NCBI GenBank assembly: GCA_003170295.1
Contig: PNAJ01000047.1
Coordinates: 1 to 64,000 of the forward strand
Length of the DNA stretch: 64,000 nt
Direction: 5' to 3'
Source of the DNA: Bryobacterales bacterium
GTDB lineage: Bacteria > Acidobacteriota > Terriglobia > Bryobacterales > Bryobacteraceae
In this document: positions 42,685-51,818 of the stretch, in pieces
Layout: every line of letters begins with the position of its first letter
Position numbering within the stretch: the stretch's first letter is position 1
Program-made: the position numbers and the translations under genes
Notes under the pieces: generated by a model
What the model saw: the letters and a program-made list of their open reading frames with translations, nothing else
Told to the model about the DNA's origin: nothing
Databases searched by the model: none

Positions 42685-44253
42685 GTGAACGCGCTCGCCA
42701 CAACCGGAACAAGCCAGGGAAATCTGCTGGCCGGATTGACGACGCCAGTGCTGACGGCGAACGCCACGCTGGCGACTCCCGCGTTCGTCAGCCTTATTGG
42801 TCTGTTCCTGAGCTCTCCCACTCTGGCATCCCCGCAGCAGCAGACCGCAGCACCGGACACTGCGAAGACCTCGGCCACGGTGGTGTCGCCGGCACAGATC
42901 GCCGATGCGATGATCCGGTCCATGTTGGGAAACCAGTTGGGACAGTTGGGCAATCCGGTAATCGCGACAGCAACCGCGAATCCCGCTCCTCTATTCGTCG
43001 CGACAACGAACCCAATTTATCCTGCGGCTGCGCCATCGGTGACCGATCTCCCGCTCAACATCGCTACCGCGCCTGCTACGACAAATCTTGCGGCAACCCT
43101 CATGACGGTCGCGGCCGCTCCACCGAATGGTGCGAAGCCGAATACGGGGAGTCTGAATCAGGCAATGGCCGAAGCGCCTCGGAAGCAGTTACGGGGTCCA
43201 GCCGACGTGGCGATCATAACCGGCCAAGCAATCGCGCCGGCGGCCGTATTCATCTCATCGTCTGCGGTAGCGTTGCCGACTTCCGCAACGAACGTGGCGG
43301 CGTCATCAGGGCCATTAGAAAACAATACGACCAATTCGCCGGCCAAGACCTCACCCGCGGGCGCGATCGCGTTCACCGCCATATTGACACCTGTGAAAGA
43401 GATGGCGGTGGTCACCTCCGCTCCGGAAACAACCAGGCAGATCGCTATCCCACCGCAGCCGGCGACAAGTGCACCGGCATCGACAACATGGCAGGGCTCG
43501 CAATCCCAGACCGAAAGCCAGGCATCGATCGTACATGCAAATCTTGGAACGGCGGGCGGCGGCGCGCAACAAGGCGGCGACACGTCCCAACAGCATCAAG
43601 GCAATTCACCGGAAACTCCAGCGCCTCTTACCGGCGTCTCCACCGATACGAAGATCAAATTGGCCGTAGTCAAGCAGGACGACGGCGCGACGCAACCGAT
43701 TGCGAGCGCGGCCACGGGTACGTTGCACCCCACACCTATCGCGCCTATCTCATCGATTGCAGATCAGGCCCATGCGGCAACGGCAACGCAATCCGACGCC
43801 ACAGCGACACCGTTCCGCTCCGCAGCGGATGCACTTCGCACTTCCGAACCAAACATGCCGGCCGCTCCGCAGCTACGCACGGGCGCGGTGCAGGAGATCT
43901 CGATCCGCATCGCACCGCCGGACGCACCGCCGGTCGACCTGCGAGTAGTCGAGCGGTCCGGGCAGGTGCATATCGACGTCCGCACTCCGGACGCGGGAAT
44001 GCAAACGTCCCTGCGCCAGGACTTGGGAACGCTTACGAATTCTCTTCAGCGTGCGGGCTATCACACCGAGACATTCACGCCCTCCTCCAGCCTTGCCCGC
44101 GCGGCATCGAGCGCGCAGATGAGCAATCAGGACGACCGCCAAGATCCTTCGCAGAACCGCGGCGGCGCCGGCAACTTTTCCGAAGGCCGCCGTCAACAAC
44201 AACAACAGAAACGTCCGGGCACCCGGCTCGGAGAATTGGAAGATCAAAAATGA
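42685..44253 (+). CDS. fliK: Flagellar hook-length control protein FliK
   Basis: A long Ala/Thr/Pro-rich, low-complexity region (residues 1-400), as expected for a molecular ruler, is followed by the conserved C-terminal Flg_hook domain: ISIRIAPPDAPPVDLRVVER, SGQVHIDVRTPDAG, LGTLTNSLQRAGYHTETFTP. FliK measures the hook and switches export specificity through FlhB. GTG start at 42685. The stop overlaps flgD as ATGA. Confidence 0.85.
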   Translation: MNALATTGTSQGNLLAGLTTPVLTANATLATPAFVSLIGLFLSSPTLASPQQQTAAPDTAKTSATVVSPAQIADAMIRSMLGNQLGQLGNPVIATATANPAPLFVATTNPIYPAAAPSVTDLPLNIATAPATTNLAATLMTVAAAPPNGAKPNTGSLNQAMAEAPRKQLRGPADVAIITGQAIAPAAVFISSSAVALPTSATNVAASSGPLENNTTNSPAKTSPAGAIAFTAILTPVKEMAVVTSAPETTRQIAIPPQPATSAPASTTWQGSQSQTESQASIVHANLGTAGGGAQQGGDTSQQHQGNSPETPAPLTGVSTDTKIKLAVVKQDDGATQPIASAATGTLHPTPIAPISSIADQAHAATATQSDATATPFRSAADALRTSEPNMPAAPQLRTGAVQEISIRIAPPDAPPVDLRVVERSGQVHIDVRTPDAGMQTSLRQDLGTLTNSLQRAGYHTETFTPSSSLARAASSAQMSNQDDRQDPSQNRGGAGNFSEGRRQQQQQKRPGTRLGELEDQK

Positions 44254-44588
44254 GCACCCTACCTATCAGCAGTATCGCGGCGTTATCGCCGTCTCCCTCC
44301 ATCTCACCGTCCGCGAGCAGCGCGGCCTCATCGAGTGGAGCCCCGAGCGCAGCCGCCAATCTCGCCAGCCAGGACGTTTTTCTTCAACTGCTGGTCGCGC
44401 AGTTGAAAAACCAGGATCCCTCACAGCCCACCGACGGGACGCAGTTCGTCACCGAGCTGGCGCAGTTCTCGACGCTCCAGGAGAACACGCAGGCCACCAC
44501 CGATCTGAACGCGCTCGCAGCGGCGCTGCCGGCGCTTACCGCGGCCGCCAACTCGACCACGCCGCCCAGCGGCGTCACAAAACTGTAA
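44250..44588 (+). CDS. flgD: Hook assembly scaffold FlgD, short form
   Basis: The conserved FlgD N-terminal motif is VFLQLLVAQLKNQDPSQPTD followed by GTQFVTELAQFSTLQEN. At 112 residues it lacks the C-terminal Ig-like/tudor domain of enteric FlgD (about 230 residues); short FlgD forms exist in other bacteria. Acts as a cap at the growing hook. Ser/Pro/Ala-rich N-terminal 35 residues. Confidence 0.88.
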   Translation: MSTLPISSIAALSPSPSISPSASSAASSSGAPSAAANLASQDVFLQLLVAQLKNQDPSQPTDGTQFVTELAQFSTLQENTQATTDLNALAAALPALTAAANSTTPPSGVTKL

Positions 44589-44606
44589 TCGACAAAGGAC
44601 AAAATC

Positions 44607-45842
44607 ATGCTTGCCACATTTTCCACCGCACTATCCGCCCTCACGGCCGACGAGACCGCCATCAACGTCGTTGGCAACAATCTCGCGAACCTCAATACAC
44701 CAGGTTTCAAGGACGTAGTTGTCTCGTTTGCCGACCTGGTGACGCAATCGCTTGGCGCGGGTAGCGGCGAGACTCAGGTCGGGGGCGGCGTCGGCCCTCC
44801 GATCACGCTCAAGCAGTTCGCGCAGGGCGCCATTCAATCCACCGGCGGACCGCTCGACGCGGCGATCCAGGGCGATGGATTCTTCATTGTGAAAGGACAA
44901 GAGGGCGCAACGGAGTACACGCGCGGCGGCAACTTCCAGGTGAACTCCGCCGGCACTCTCGAGACATCGACTGGAAATGCGGTGCAGGGCTGGTCGGCGG
45001 TAGGCGGAGTGCTCGTCAATAGCGGACCAACCGGCGATATTACAGTGCCGACGGGCACCCTGACGACTCCGCTCGCTACGACGGCGACCAGTGTGAGTCT
45101 CAATCTGGACGCCACATCCACGGTGGCGACCGGCACCTTCTCGACGGCCCTGACCGCCTACGATTCGCTGGGCGAGACACATATAGTGACGTACACTTTT
45201 ACCCCAAGTGGCACCCCGAATCAATGGAACTACTCTGCGAGCATCCCTGCGGCTGACGCGGCGACCGTTACTCCCGCGACGGGCACCCTGATTTTCGACA
45301 GTAACGGCCTGCTGATCAGTCCTCTGCCGACGGATCCCCAACCGGTGATTGCCGCAACAGGCCTCGTCGACGGAGCTTCGGATATGAGCATCACCTGGAA
45401 CCTCTATAAAAATGGAGCGCCGACCATGACGCAGTTCGCCAAAACCTCCGCGACTTCGGCGGTGACGCAAAACGGCGTGGCGGCCGCGAACTTATCGGCC
45501 GTGAGCCTTGGCACGGGAGGGCAGGTGATCGCGCTCTACTCCAACGGCCAGCAGGTCGTGGTAGGACAGATGGCGATGGTGAGCATTCGCAATCCCGACT
45601 CCTTGATCGGCGCTGGCAACAACAACTACATAGCCAGCGGCCTCACTGCAATACCTGCTGTCGGTCTGCCGGGCACGGCCGGGCGCGGCACGGTACTCGG
45701 ACAATCGGTGGAATCGTCCACCGTAGACATGGCGACTGAATTTACGAATCTGATCGTCTACCAGCGCAGCTATCAAGCGAACGCGCACGTGGTGACGACG
45801 GTAGATCAGCTGAGCCAGGAAACAATCGCGCTAAAGCAGTAA
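44607..45842 (+). CDS. flgE: Flagellar hook protein FlgE
   Basis: N-terminal motif ALSALTADETAINVVGNNLA and NLNTPGFKDVVVSFADL, middle AIQGDGFFIVKGQEGATEYT, C-terminal EFTNLIVYQRSYQANAHVVT. The 411-residue length fits FlgE. It follows FlgD after 18 nt and is cotranscribed with the export genes. Confidence 0.95.
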   Translation: MLATFSTALSALTADETAINVVGNNLANLNTPGFKDVVVSFADLVTQSLGAGSGETQVGGGVGPPITLKQFAQGAIQSTGGPLDAAIQGDGFFIVKGQEGATEYTRGGNFQVNSAGTLETSTGNAVQGWSAVGGVLVNSGPTGDITVPTGTLTTPLATTATSVSLNLDATSTVATGTFSTALTAYDSLGETHIVTYTFTPSGTPNQWNYSASIPAADAATVTPATGTLIFDSNGLLISPLPTDPQPVIAATGLVDGASDMSITWNLYKNGAPTMTQFAKTSATSAVTQNGVAAANLSAVSLGTGGQVIALYSNGQQVVVGQMAMVSIRNPDSLIGAGNNNYIASGLTAIPAVGLPGTAGRGTVLGQSVESSTVDMATEFTNLIVYQRSYQANAHVVTTVDQLSQETIALKQ

Positions 45843-45845
45843 ATC

Positions 45846-46094
45846 ATGACGGCCATTGAAGAAATCGGCCACTTGGCCGACATCCCGGTCGACGTCGATG
45901 TGGAGCTCGACCGGAAGAAGATGAGCGTGCGCGAGATCCTCTCACTCGAGCAGGGCAGCGTCATAAAAATGATGCGGTCGGCCGGCGAAAACATCGATAT
46001 CTACGTGGGGGGAGCGATGCTCGGCTCCGGTGAGATCGTAATCATCGAGGAGGCCGTGGGCGTTCGCATTACGGATTTCAACGAGGAGGACTAG
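45846..46094 (+). CDS. fliN: Flagellar switch protein FliN
   Basis: The C-terminal SpoA/FliN domain: LADIPVDVDVELDRKKMSVR, EILSLEQGSVIKM and GEIVIIEEAVGVRITDF. At 82 residues it is a minimal single-domain FliN without a long N-terminal extension. It would join FliM in the C-ring; fliM and fliG are not in the window. Confidence 0.92.
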   Translation: MTAIEEIGHLADIPVDVDVELDRKKMSVREILSLEQGSVIKMMRSAGENIDIYVGGAMLGSGEIVIIEEAVGVRITDFNEED

Positions 46095-46098
46095 AGAC

Positions 46099-46401
46099 AT
46101 GGATGTCTTGCGTCAGGTATTTTCGGTACTGTTGGTTTTCTCGCTTCTGGGCGCGGTCTTGTGGCTGCTGCGACGGGGCGGAAGAATTTCATTTCGAGGA
46201 TTTGGGAAAGGATTCGCAGGGACGCGGACTCCGGGGCACACCAGGTCGATGGTTGCGGTAGAGCGTATGGCGCTGACGTCCGACCACACGCTGCACATGG
46301 TACGTTTCAACGGACGCGACCTTCTCGTCGCGACGCATCCTCAGGGATGCACGCTGGTCACCGAACAAGTGGCGGAACGCGCGATGGGAGCGGAGGCGTG
46401 A
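46099..46401 (+). CDS. fliO: Flagellar biosynthesis protein FliO
   Basis: One N-terminal membrane helix (VFSVLLVFSLLGAVLWLLRR) followed by a small FliO domain: RSMVAVERMALTSDHTLHMV and RFNGRDLLVATHPQGCTLV. FliO helps FliP assemble. The position between fliN and fliP confirms it. Confidence 0.85.
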   Translation: MDVLRQVFSVLLVFSLLGAVLWLLRRGGRISFRGFGKGFAGTRTPGHTRSMVAVERMALTSDHTLHMVRFNGRDLLVATHPQGCTLVTEQVAERAMGAEA

Positions 46402-47129
46402 GAAGACTGCTGTTGGCATTCGCATTCATCGGCGCGCCGATGATGGCCGCGCAAAGCGATTCCCTGATGGGGATCACGCTGGTGCAAAGTAAGAATGGGA
46501 CGTCGCTCGGCGTGCCTATGCAGATCGTCCTGCTGCTGACCGCTCTGACGATGCTGCCGGCGATCCTGATGTCGGTGACGCCTTTTCTGCGCTCCGTGGT
46601 GGTGCTGCACTTTCTGCGGCAGGCGCTGGGCACGCAGACAACGCCGTCGAACCAGGTGCTGGTCGGCCTCGCGCTGTTCGTTTCGCTGTTGGTGATGCAG
46701 CCGGTGGCCAACGAGGTATATCACAAGAGCTGGGAACCGCTGGAAGCGGGCAAAATCAGTGCCAGCGACGCCTGGGATCTTGCCACACCGCCGATCAAGA
46801 CATTTCTATTGAAGTTCGCTCGCGAAAAAGACATCCGGCTCTTCATCGAGCTTTCCCATTCCCCCGCGCCCGCCAAACCGGAGGATGTACCCATGACCGC
46901 GCTGGTGCCTGCTTACGTGATCAGCGAGCTTAAGGCGTCCTTTCAGATCGGCGCGGTGCTGTTCCTGCCGTTCCTGATCATCGACCTGGTGGTCGCGTCG
47001 ATTACACTGTCGGTCGGCATGGTGCAACTTCCTCCCGTGATGGTATCCGCGCCGTTCAAGATTCTGCTGTTCGTATTGGTGGACGGATGGAATCTGGTGA
47101 TTGGATCTCTGGTGAGGAGCTTCTACTGA
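46398..47129 (+). CDS. fliP: Flagellar export protein FliP
   Basis: After a signal peptide, ALTMLPAILMSVTPFLRSVV and LHFLRQALGTQTTPSNQVLV, then FIELSHSPAPAKPEDVPMTA and LVPAYVISELKASFQIGAVL are diagnostic. FliP forms the core of the export gate with FliQ and FliR. The GTG at 46398 overlaps the fliO stop as GTGA and has GGAG upstream; a longer upstream frame is read-through. 243 residues. Confidence 0.95.
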   Translation: MRRLLLAFAFIGAPMMAAQSDSLMGITLVQSKNGTSLGVPMQIVLLLTALTMLPAILMSVTPFLRSVVVLHFLRQALGTQTTPSNQVLVGLALFVSLLVMQPVANEVYHKSWEPLEAGKISASDAWDLATPPIKTFLLKFAREKDIRLFIELSHSPAPAKPEDVPMTALVPAYVISELKASFQIGAVLFLPFLIIDLVVASITLSVGMVQLPPVMVSAPFKILLFVLVDGWNLVIGSLVRSFY

Positions 47130-47130
47130 T

Positions 47131-47400
47131 ATGACCACCGCTGCGGTTGTCGATTTGATACGAACGGCGTTCGTGACGACGTTCTGGCTGAGCCTGCCGA
47201 TTCTAGCAATGGGATTCGTGATCGGCATCATCATGAGCCTGGCGCAGATCCTCACCTCGATTCAGGATTCGAGTTTTGCCACCGTGCCGAGACTGCTGGC
47301 GTTTCTCGGCGCGTTGCTGCTCGCAATGCCCTGGATGCTCGCGAAGCTGATCGCCTACACCACCACGCTCTTCGGCGATTTCGGGCGATTCGCGCATTAG
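47131..47400 (+). CDS. fliQ: Flagellar export protein FliQ
   Basis: An 89-residue, two-helix protein: TAFVTTFWLSLPILAMGFVI and LAQILTSIQDSSFATVPRLL. Typical size and position between fliP and fliR. Confidence 0.95.
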   Translation: MTTAAVVDLIRTAFVTTFWLSLPILAMGFVIGIIMSLAQILTSIQDSSFATVPRLLAFLGALLLAMPWMLAKLIAYTTTLFGDFGRFAH

Positions 47401-47408
47401 GCATCGCA

Positions 47409-48176
47409 ATGACGGTAGGACTTCCGCTCGGCACAATCTTCGCGTTCCTGCTGGTGCTGTCGCGCGTCGGCGGATTGGTCGCCTTTCTGCCAGTCCCCGC
47501 TTTCCGAAACGCACCCATGATTTTTCGCGCCGTGCTCGCGTTCGTGATGACGATCGCTCTGTTTCCGGTGTGGCCCCATCTTGCGGACGTCATACCTTCG
47601 ATAGGCCAGCTCACGGTGTGGGCGTTTTCAGAAATGGGATTCGGATTAGTGGCGGGGCTTGCCGTCGCGTTTCTTACTGAAGGATTTCAAGTGGGCGCGC
47701 AAGTGTTGGGAATGCCCGCCGGCTTCGGCTACGCGCAGACCATCGATCCGAGCAGCCAGTCCGATTCGAGCGTTCTGCAAGTGCTCACCATGCTAACCAC
47801 TGGACTCCTGTTCTTCTCGCTCGGCCTCGATACGATCGTGATCCGCATTCTCGCCGCCAGCTTTCAAAGGTATCCCGCCGGTTCCTGGTCGCTCTCGGCG
47901 GCGAGCCTCGATAGCATCATCCACTTGGGCGCAGGCATGTTCTCGCTTGGGCTGCGGGTAGCTATGCCGGTGGTTGCGCTGTTACTCCTGATCGACGTCG
48001 CTCTCGCCTTGCTCGGACGTATGCAGCAGCAGCTCCAACTTCTCTCGCTCGCATTTCCGATCAAGATGATGGCCGCGTTGGGCGTTCTTGCCGCGATCGC
48101 TCCGCTTATGCCGAAATTGTTTTCCGGCGCGGCGTCGCATACCATAACCGCGCTATGGCAACTGGCAGGATTCTGA
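47409..48176 (+). CDS. fliR: Flagellar export protein FliR
   Basis: A 255-residue protein with about six helices; SRVGGLVAFLPVPAFRNAPM, FSEMGFGLVAGLAVAFLTEG and GAQVLGMPAGFGYAQTIDPS are family stretches. It completes the FliPQR export gate. flhB begins 1 nt after its stop. Confidence 0.95.
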   Translation: MTVGLPLGTIFAFLLVLSRVGGLVAFLPVPAFRNAPMIFRAVLAFVMTIALFPVWPHLADVIPSIGQLTVWAFSEMGFGLVAGLAVAFLTEGFQVGAQVLGMPAGFGYAQTIDPSSQSDSSVLQVLTMLTTGLLFFSLGLDTIVIRILAASFQRYPAGSWSLSAASLDSIIHLGAGMFSLGLRVAMPVVALLLLIDVALALLGRMQQQLQLLSLAFPIKMMAALGVLAAIAPLMPKLFSGAASHTITALWQLAGF

Positions 48177-48177
48177 A

Positions 48178-49239
48178 GTGGCGGCAGAACAACGATCAGA
48201 AAAACCGACACAGCAACGCCTCAATAAGGCGCGAAAAGAAGGAAATTTCCCAGCCAGCCGCGAGTTTATCTCGGCCGTGCAATTCACCGGATTCGTGACG
48301 CTAAGTGTGACGTTCGGTGGGTCGCTGATGAGGCAAGTGGGAATGCTGATGCGCACCCTGCTGGCCTTCGCATTTACCGGCGAAGTTACCGTAGCGCGCC
48401 TCGTGACGCTGCTGCGATACGAAATCGTTCCCCGTTTTGTGCCGTTGATGCTCGCGGGCTTTGCACTAGTCGTGCTAAGCGTCGTAGCGCAACTGGGGAC
48501 GACGAGGCTTGGCATCTCGCTTGAGAAACTGATGCCGGACATCAAGCGTCTCAACTTTATTAAGAACGTGACATCGCTTCCAGGCCGAAATTTGCCTGTA
48601 TTTCTACAAGCCCTGGCGCTACTTCCCTTGATCGGCTATGTGGTGTACTACGAGGCTTCAGAGAACCTCGATTCTTTTCTTGAGCTGCCGTGGATGGGCG
48701 CGCAACCGGCGATGGCCCGCCTCGGTTCAACGATCGAGACGCTATTATGGCGAGCGGTTGCGCTATTTCTTCTGGTCGGCGTCTGCGATCTGATATGGCA
48801 GAACCATCGTTATACCAAGCAGCTCCGTATGACCAAACACGAGGTCAAACAGGAAGCCAAGGAACAGCAGGGCAGTCCGCACGTCAAGCAGCGCATTCGA
48901 CGCTTGCAGCGCGACATGGCGCGCCGCAGCATGATGAAAGAGATCGAATCCGCGACAGCCGTGATCGTCAATCCGACGCATTACTCCGTGGCGATCAAGT
49001 ACGCGATGGATGGAGCTTCCGCGCCAAAGGTGGTCGCCAAAGGCAAGAACTACCTCGCGGCGCGCATCCGTAAACGCGCCATCGAAGCAGGCGTGCCGAT
49101 TGTCGAGAATCCGCCGCTGGCACGCGCGCTGTACGCATCGGTCGACGTCGGGCAGGAGATCCCGACCCACCTGTATCGCGCGGTTGCGGAGATTCTCGCT
49201 TATATCTATCGCTTGATGAATGGCAAGTTGCCGGGCTAA
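48178..49239 (+). CDS. flhB: Flagellar export switch protein FlhB
   Basis: Starts (GTG) with the signature EQRSEKPTQQRLNKARKEGN, has four membrane helices, and a cytoplasmic domain with the autocleavage motif NPTH (about residue 265) in AVIVNPTHYSVAIKYAMDG and APKVVAKGKNYLAARIRKRA. It changes export specificity together with FliK. The usual partner flhA does not follow; the next gene is convergent with a 4-nt overlap. Confidence 0.96.
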   Translation: MAAEQRSEKPTQQRLNKARKEGNFPASREFISAVQFTGFVTLSVTFGGSLMRQVGMLMRTLLAFAFTGEVTVARLVTLLRYEIVPRFVPLMLAGFALVVLSVVAQLGTTRLGISLEKLMPDIKRLNFIKNVTSLPGRNLPVFLQALALLPLIGYVVYYEASENLDSFLELPWMGAQPAMARLGSTIETLLWRAVALFLLVGVCDLIWQNHRYTKQLRMTKHEVKQEAKEQQGSPHVKQRIRRLQRDMARRSMMKEIESATAVIVNPTHYSVAIKYAMDGASAPKVVAKGKNYLAARIRKRAIEAGVPIVENPPLARALYASVDVGQEIPTHLYRAVAEILAYIYRLMNGKLPG

Positions 49240-50192
49240 AAGGTTGCAAGCTGCTCGAAATCCATATTGCCGCCGGACAATATAATTCCGACGCGTCCGA
49301 GCCCCACAGGCAGTTTCCCGAACATCGCGGCCGCTGCCGAGACTGCGCCGCTGGGCTCCACTAATATCTTCATCCGCGTCAGCAGGAACTTCACAGTGGC
49401 GCGAATTTCGTCTTCGCTCACCAGCACGACTTGCTCGACATGCTTTTGGATGATCGGAAATGTCAGTTCACCCGGCGATGGCGAGCGCAATCCGTCGGCG
49501 ATGGTGCCCGGCGCGGAAATCTCGACCCTTTTCCCAGCCGCCAACGATAGATAAGTGTCGTTCGCGTCCGCCGGCTCGACACCGAAGATGCGGATCGACG
49601 GCTTGAGATGTTTCGCGGCAATCGCGCAGCCCGAGATCAGCCCACCGCCGCCGATACAAACGACTAAGGTATCCAGATCGGGCGCCTGCTCCAGAAATTC
49701 CAGCGCAGTCGTTCCGGCGCCCGCCATGGTCCACGGATGATCGTAGGGAGGCACCAGTGTCGCTCCCGATTCCGCCGATATTTTCGCGCCGATCGCTCCT
49801 CGATCCTCCTTGAACCGGTTGTAGGTAACGATGCGCGGCCCTTGCGCGCGGGTCGCCTCCATTTTCGAGCGAGGTGCGTCCTCCGGCATCACCAAAGTCG
49901 CGGGAGCGCCCACCAACTTCGCCGCCATCGCGACCGCCTGCGCGTGATTTCCCGACGAGTACGCGACCACGCCTCGCGGCAATTCGGCTCTGGGTATCGA
50001 GTAGAGAAAATTCGCCGCGCCGCGAATCTTGAAAGCTCCGCCTTTTTGAAGGTTCTCGCACTTGAAAACAGCGTCGACGCCGGACTTTTCATTGAACGCG
50101 TGCGACGTCATCACCGGCGTGCGCTGCGCGATGCTCTTGATCCGCTCCGCCGCGCGCTGAATGTCTTCGAACGTCACCTCAGTACCCGGCAT
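49236..50192 (-). CDS. PLP-dependent threonine/serine ammonia-lyase family protein
   Basis: Fold-type II PLP enzyme. The PLP lysine is in KCENLQKGGAFKIRGA, with SSGNHAQAVA and the phosphate loop CIGGGGLISGCA. At 318 residues it has no C-terminal ACT/regulatory domain, so it resembles catabolic threonine dehydratase, serine racemase or 3-hydroxyaspartate ammonia-lyase rather than IlvA. ATG 50192 is preferred; it overlaps the dehydrogenase gene by 14 nt, forming a two-gene operon. Confidence 0.85.
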   Translation of the reverse strand: MPGTEVTFEDIQRAAERIKSIAQRTPVMTSHAFNEKSGVDAVFKCENLQKGGAFKIRGAANFLYSIPRAELPRGVVAYSSGNHAQAVAMAAKLVGAPATLVMPEDAPRSKMEATRAQGPRIVTYNRFKEDRGAIGAKISAESGATLVPPYDHPWTMAGAGTTALEFLEQAPDLDTLVVCIGGGGLISGCAIAAKHLKPSIRIFGVEPADANDTYLSLAAGKRVEISAPGTIADGLRSPSPGELTFPIIQKHVEQVVLVSEDEIRATVKFLLTRMKILVEPSGAVSAAAAMFGKLPVGLGRVGIILSGGNMDFEQLATF

Positions 50193-51150
50193 GTTTATCC
50201 ACCACGTTTTCGAGAGGCTCGCCCTTCCTGAAGCGCGCGAAATTATCGAGGAAGCATTGGAACGCGCGATCGCGCCAGCCCAGCGTGTGATCGGCACTAT
50301 GCGGAGAGAGCAGCACATTTTGCAATTTGTAAAATGAGTGACCCGGAGGCAGCGGCTCCACTGTGAAGACATCAAGCGCGGCCCCGCGAATTTTCCCGCT
50401 CTCGAGCGCGGCGACCAGAGCAGGCTCATCGATTACCGGTCCGCGTCCGATGTTGATCACCACGGCGGACGCTTTCAACACCGCGATCTGCTCCGGTCCG
50501 ACCAGTCCGCGCGTTTCCGGCGTCAGCGGCGCGGCGGCCACCACGAAATCGCATGCCGCGAGCATTTCATTAATCTGCGATGGCGCATACGCGCGATCGA
50601 TCAGCGGATCGCCGCCCGAGTTTTCGGGCCTTCGGCGCAGCGCAACAATCTTGCACCCGAAAGGCTTCGCACGCTCCGCGACCGCTCTACCGATTTCGCC
50701 ATATCCCACGATGCCGACCGTCTTCTCGCCTAGCTCCTCGATATCGAAGTCCTCCCAAACGCCTGCTTCCTGTTGGCGCAGCAGCCGTCGATGATTGTAC
50801 AAGAAATGCAGCATCGCGCCGACCGCCCATTCGGCAAGCGGACGACGGAACACCCCGCGTCCATTGGTCAGCGGCACCGGACTCGCGACAATCTCCGGCG
50901 ACAGAATGTGTTCGACACCCGCTGACAGATTGTGGACCCAACGCACGCGCGTCGCGAGCGGAAACGTGTCCTTCAACAACTGCGGATCTTTAAATTCGCC
51001 ATTCAGGATGACATCGGCTTCCGGAGCCGCAGCCGCAAGCGTTGCCCGATCCGCGCTGATAACGATGCGCGTATCGGACGGCAACTGATCGAGCCCTTTC
51101 AAATAGGGAGCTTCAGGATCGGCGGTGACAAGGAGTGTTATGGCAGGCAT
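50179..51150 (-). CDS. D-2-hydroxyacid dehydrogenase
   Basis: An NAD(P)-dependent enzyme of the D-isomer family. The Rossmann motif is KTVGIVGYGEIGRAVAERAK; the catalytic Arg is in VINIGRGPVIDE, the Glu in DVFTVEPLP and the His in LLSPHSADHT. Likely reduces a 2-keto acid such as glyoxylate or hydroxypyruvate; the specific substrate is unknown. Paired with the ammonia-lyase, which yields keto acids. Confidence 0.88.
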   Translation of the reverse strand: MPAITLLVTADPEAPYLKGLDQLPSDTRIVISADRATLAAAAPEADVILNGEFKDPQLLKDTFPLATRVRWVHNLSAGVEHILSPEIVASPVPLTNGRGVFRRPLAEWAVGAMLHFLYNHRRLLRQQEAGVWEDFDIEELGEKTVGIVGYGEIGRAVAERAKPFGCKIVALRRRPENSGGDPLIDRAYAPSQINEMLAACDFVVAAAPLTPETRGLVGPEQIAVLKASAVVINIGRGPVIDEPALVAALESGKIRGAALDVFTVEPLPPGHSFYKLQNVLLSPHSADHTLGWRDRAFQCFLDNFARFRKGEPLENVVDKHAGY

Positions 51151-51185
51151 CGCAATTGATTAGGATAACGTGGGACACTAGAGTC

Positions 51186-51818
51186 GTGCCTGAACGTTGT
51201 ACCTGCGGCGCACAACTCCCTGAAGACGCGCTCTTCTGCCACAAGTGCGGGAAGCCGCAACGGGAGCTTGTGAGTGTTGACGAACCCGAAGTAGTGCTCG
51301 CCCCTCCGCCGATTCCAGCGGCACCCGCCTTAGCGGCTCCACAACCTCCTATCATCAGTTTTCGCAACGGCCCAGCGGTCCGCATTGCACTGGGCATGGG
51401 CGTTCTGGCCTTCATGTGTCTCCTCGTAGTCGGACAACTCGCATTGCCGCAGGCTCTGGTTTTGGTGTGGCTGGTCGCTGCGGGATTTCTGGCCGTATTT
51501 CTCTACCGGCGCAGCACCGGGCAACGGCTATCGGTGATGAACGGAGCGAGGCTGGGCTGGATTTCCGGTATTTTCGGATTTGTAATCGCCACCATTCTTC
51601 TGACGATATTCGTCATCGCACTTTCTGAGCCCTCGTTTGTAGCGACGCTGCGCGAGCAGATAAAGACCCGCAGCCCCGAGGTGAATTTCGATCAAATGAT
51701 CGAGATTGTGCACAGCCCCTCGGGGATTAGCAGCATCCTGGGCATGTTCTTCCTGCTATTCACCGTACTGCCCGCTTTCGGCGGCGCGGTCGGCGCCAAG
51801 CTTCTGGACCGCGACTGA
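51186..51818 (+). CDS. Zinc-ribbon membrane protein, unknown function
   Basis: The N-terminus holds a zinc ribbon, CTCGAQLPEDALFCHKCGK, then a Pro/Ala-rich linker and four hydrophobic segments (two between residues 60 and 105, two between 125 and 205). GTG 51186 is chosen because it begins right before the ribbon and leaves 35 bp to the divergent dehydrogenase. Similar zinc_ribbon_2 plus DUF4199-like proteins are common in Acidobacteria. Its last 63 bp overlap the convergent transporter gene. Confidence 0.7.
   Translation: MPERCTCGAQLPEDALFCHKCGKPQRELVSVDEPEVVLAPPPIPAAPALAAPQPPIISFRNGPAVRIALGMGVLAFMCLLVVGQLALPQALVLVWLVAAGFLAVFLYRRSTGQRLSVMNGARLGWISGIFGFVIATILLTIFVIALSEPSFVATLREQIKTRSPEVNFDQMIEIVHSPSGISSILGMFFLLFTVLPAFGGAVGAKLLDRD

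Noticed and set aside
43488-44249. Long plus-strand frame overlapping fliK and reading into flgD
   Set aside because: Arg/Ser-rich shadow of the low-complexity fliK region. Only the part from ATG 44250 is flgD.
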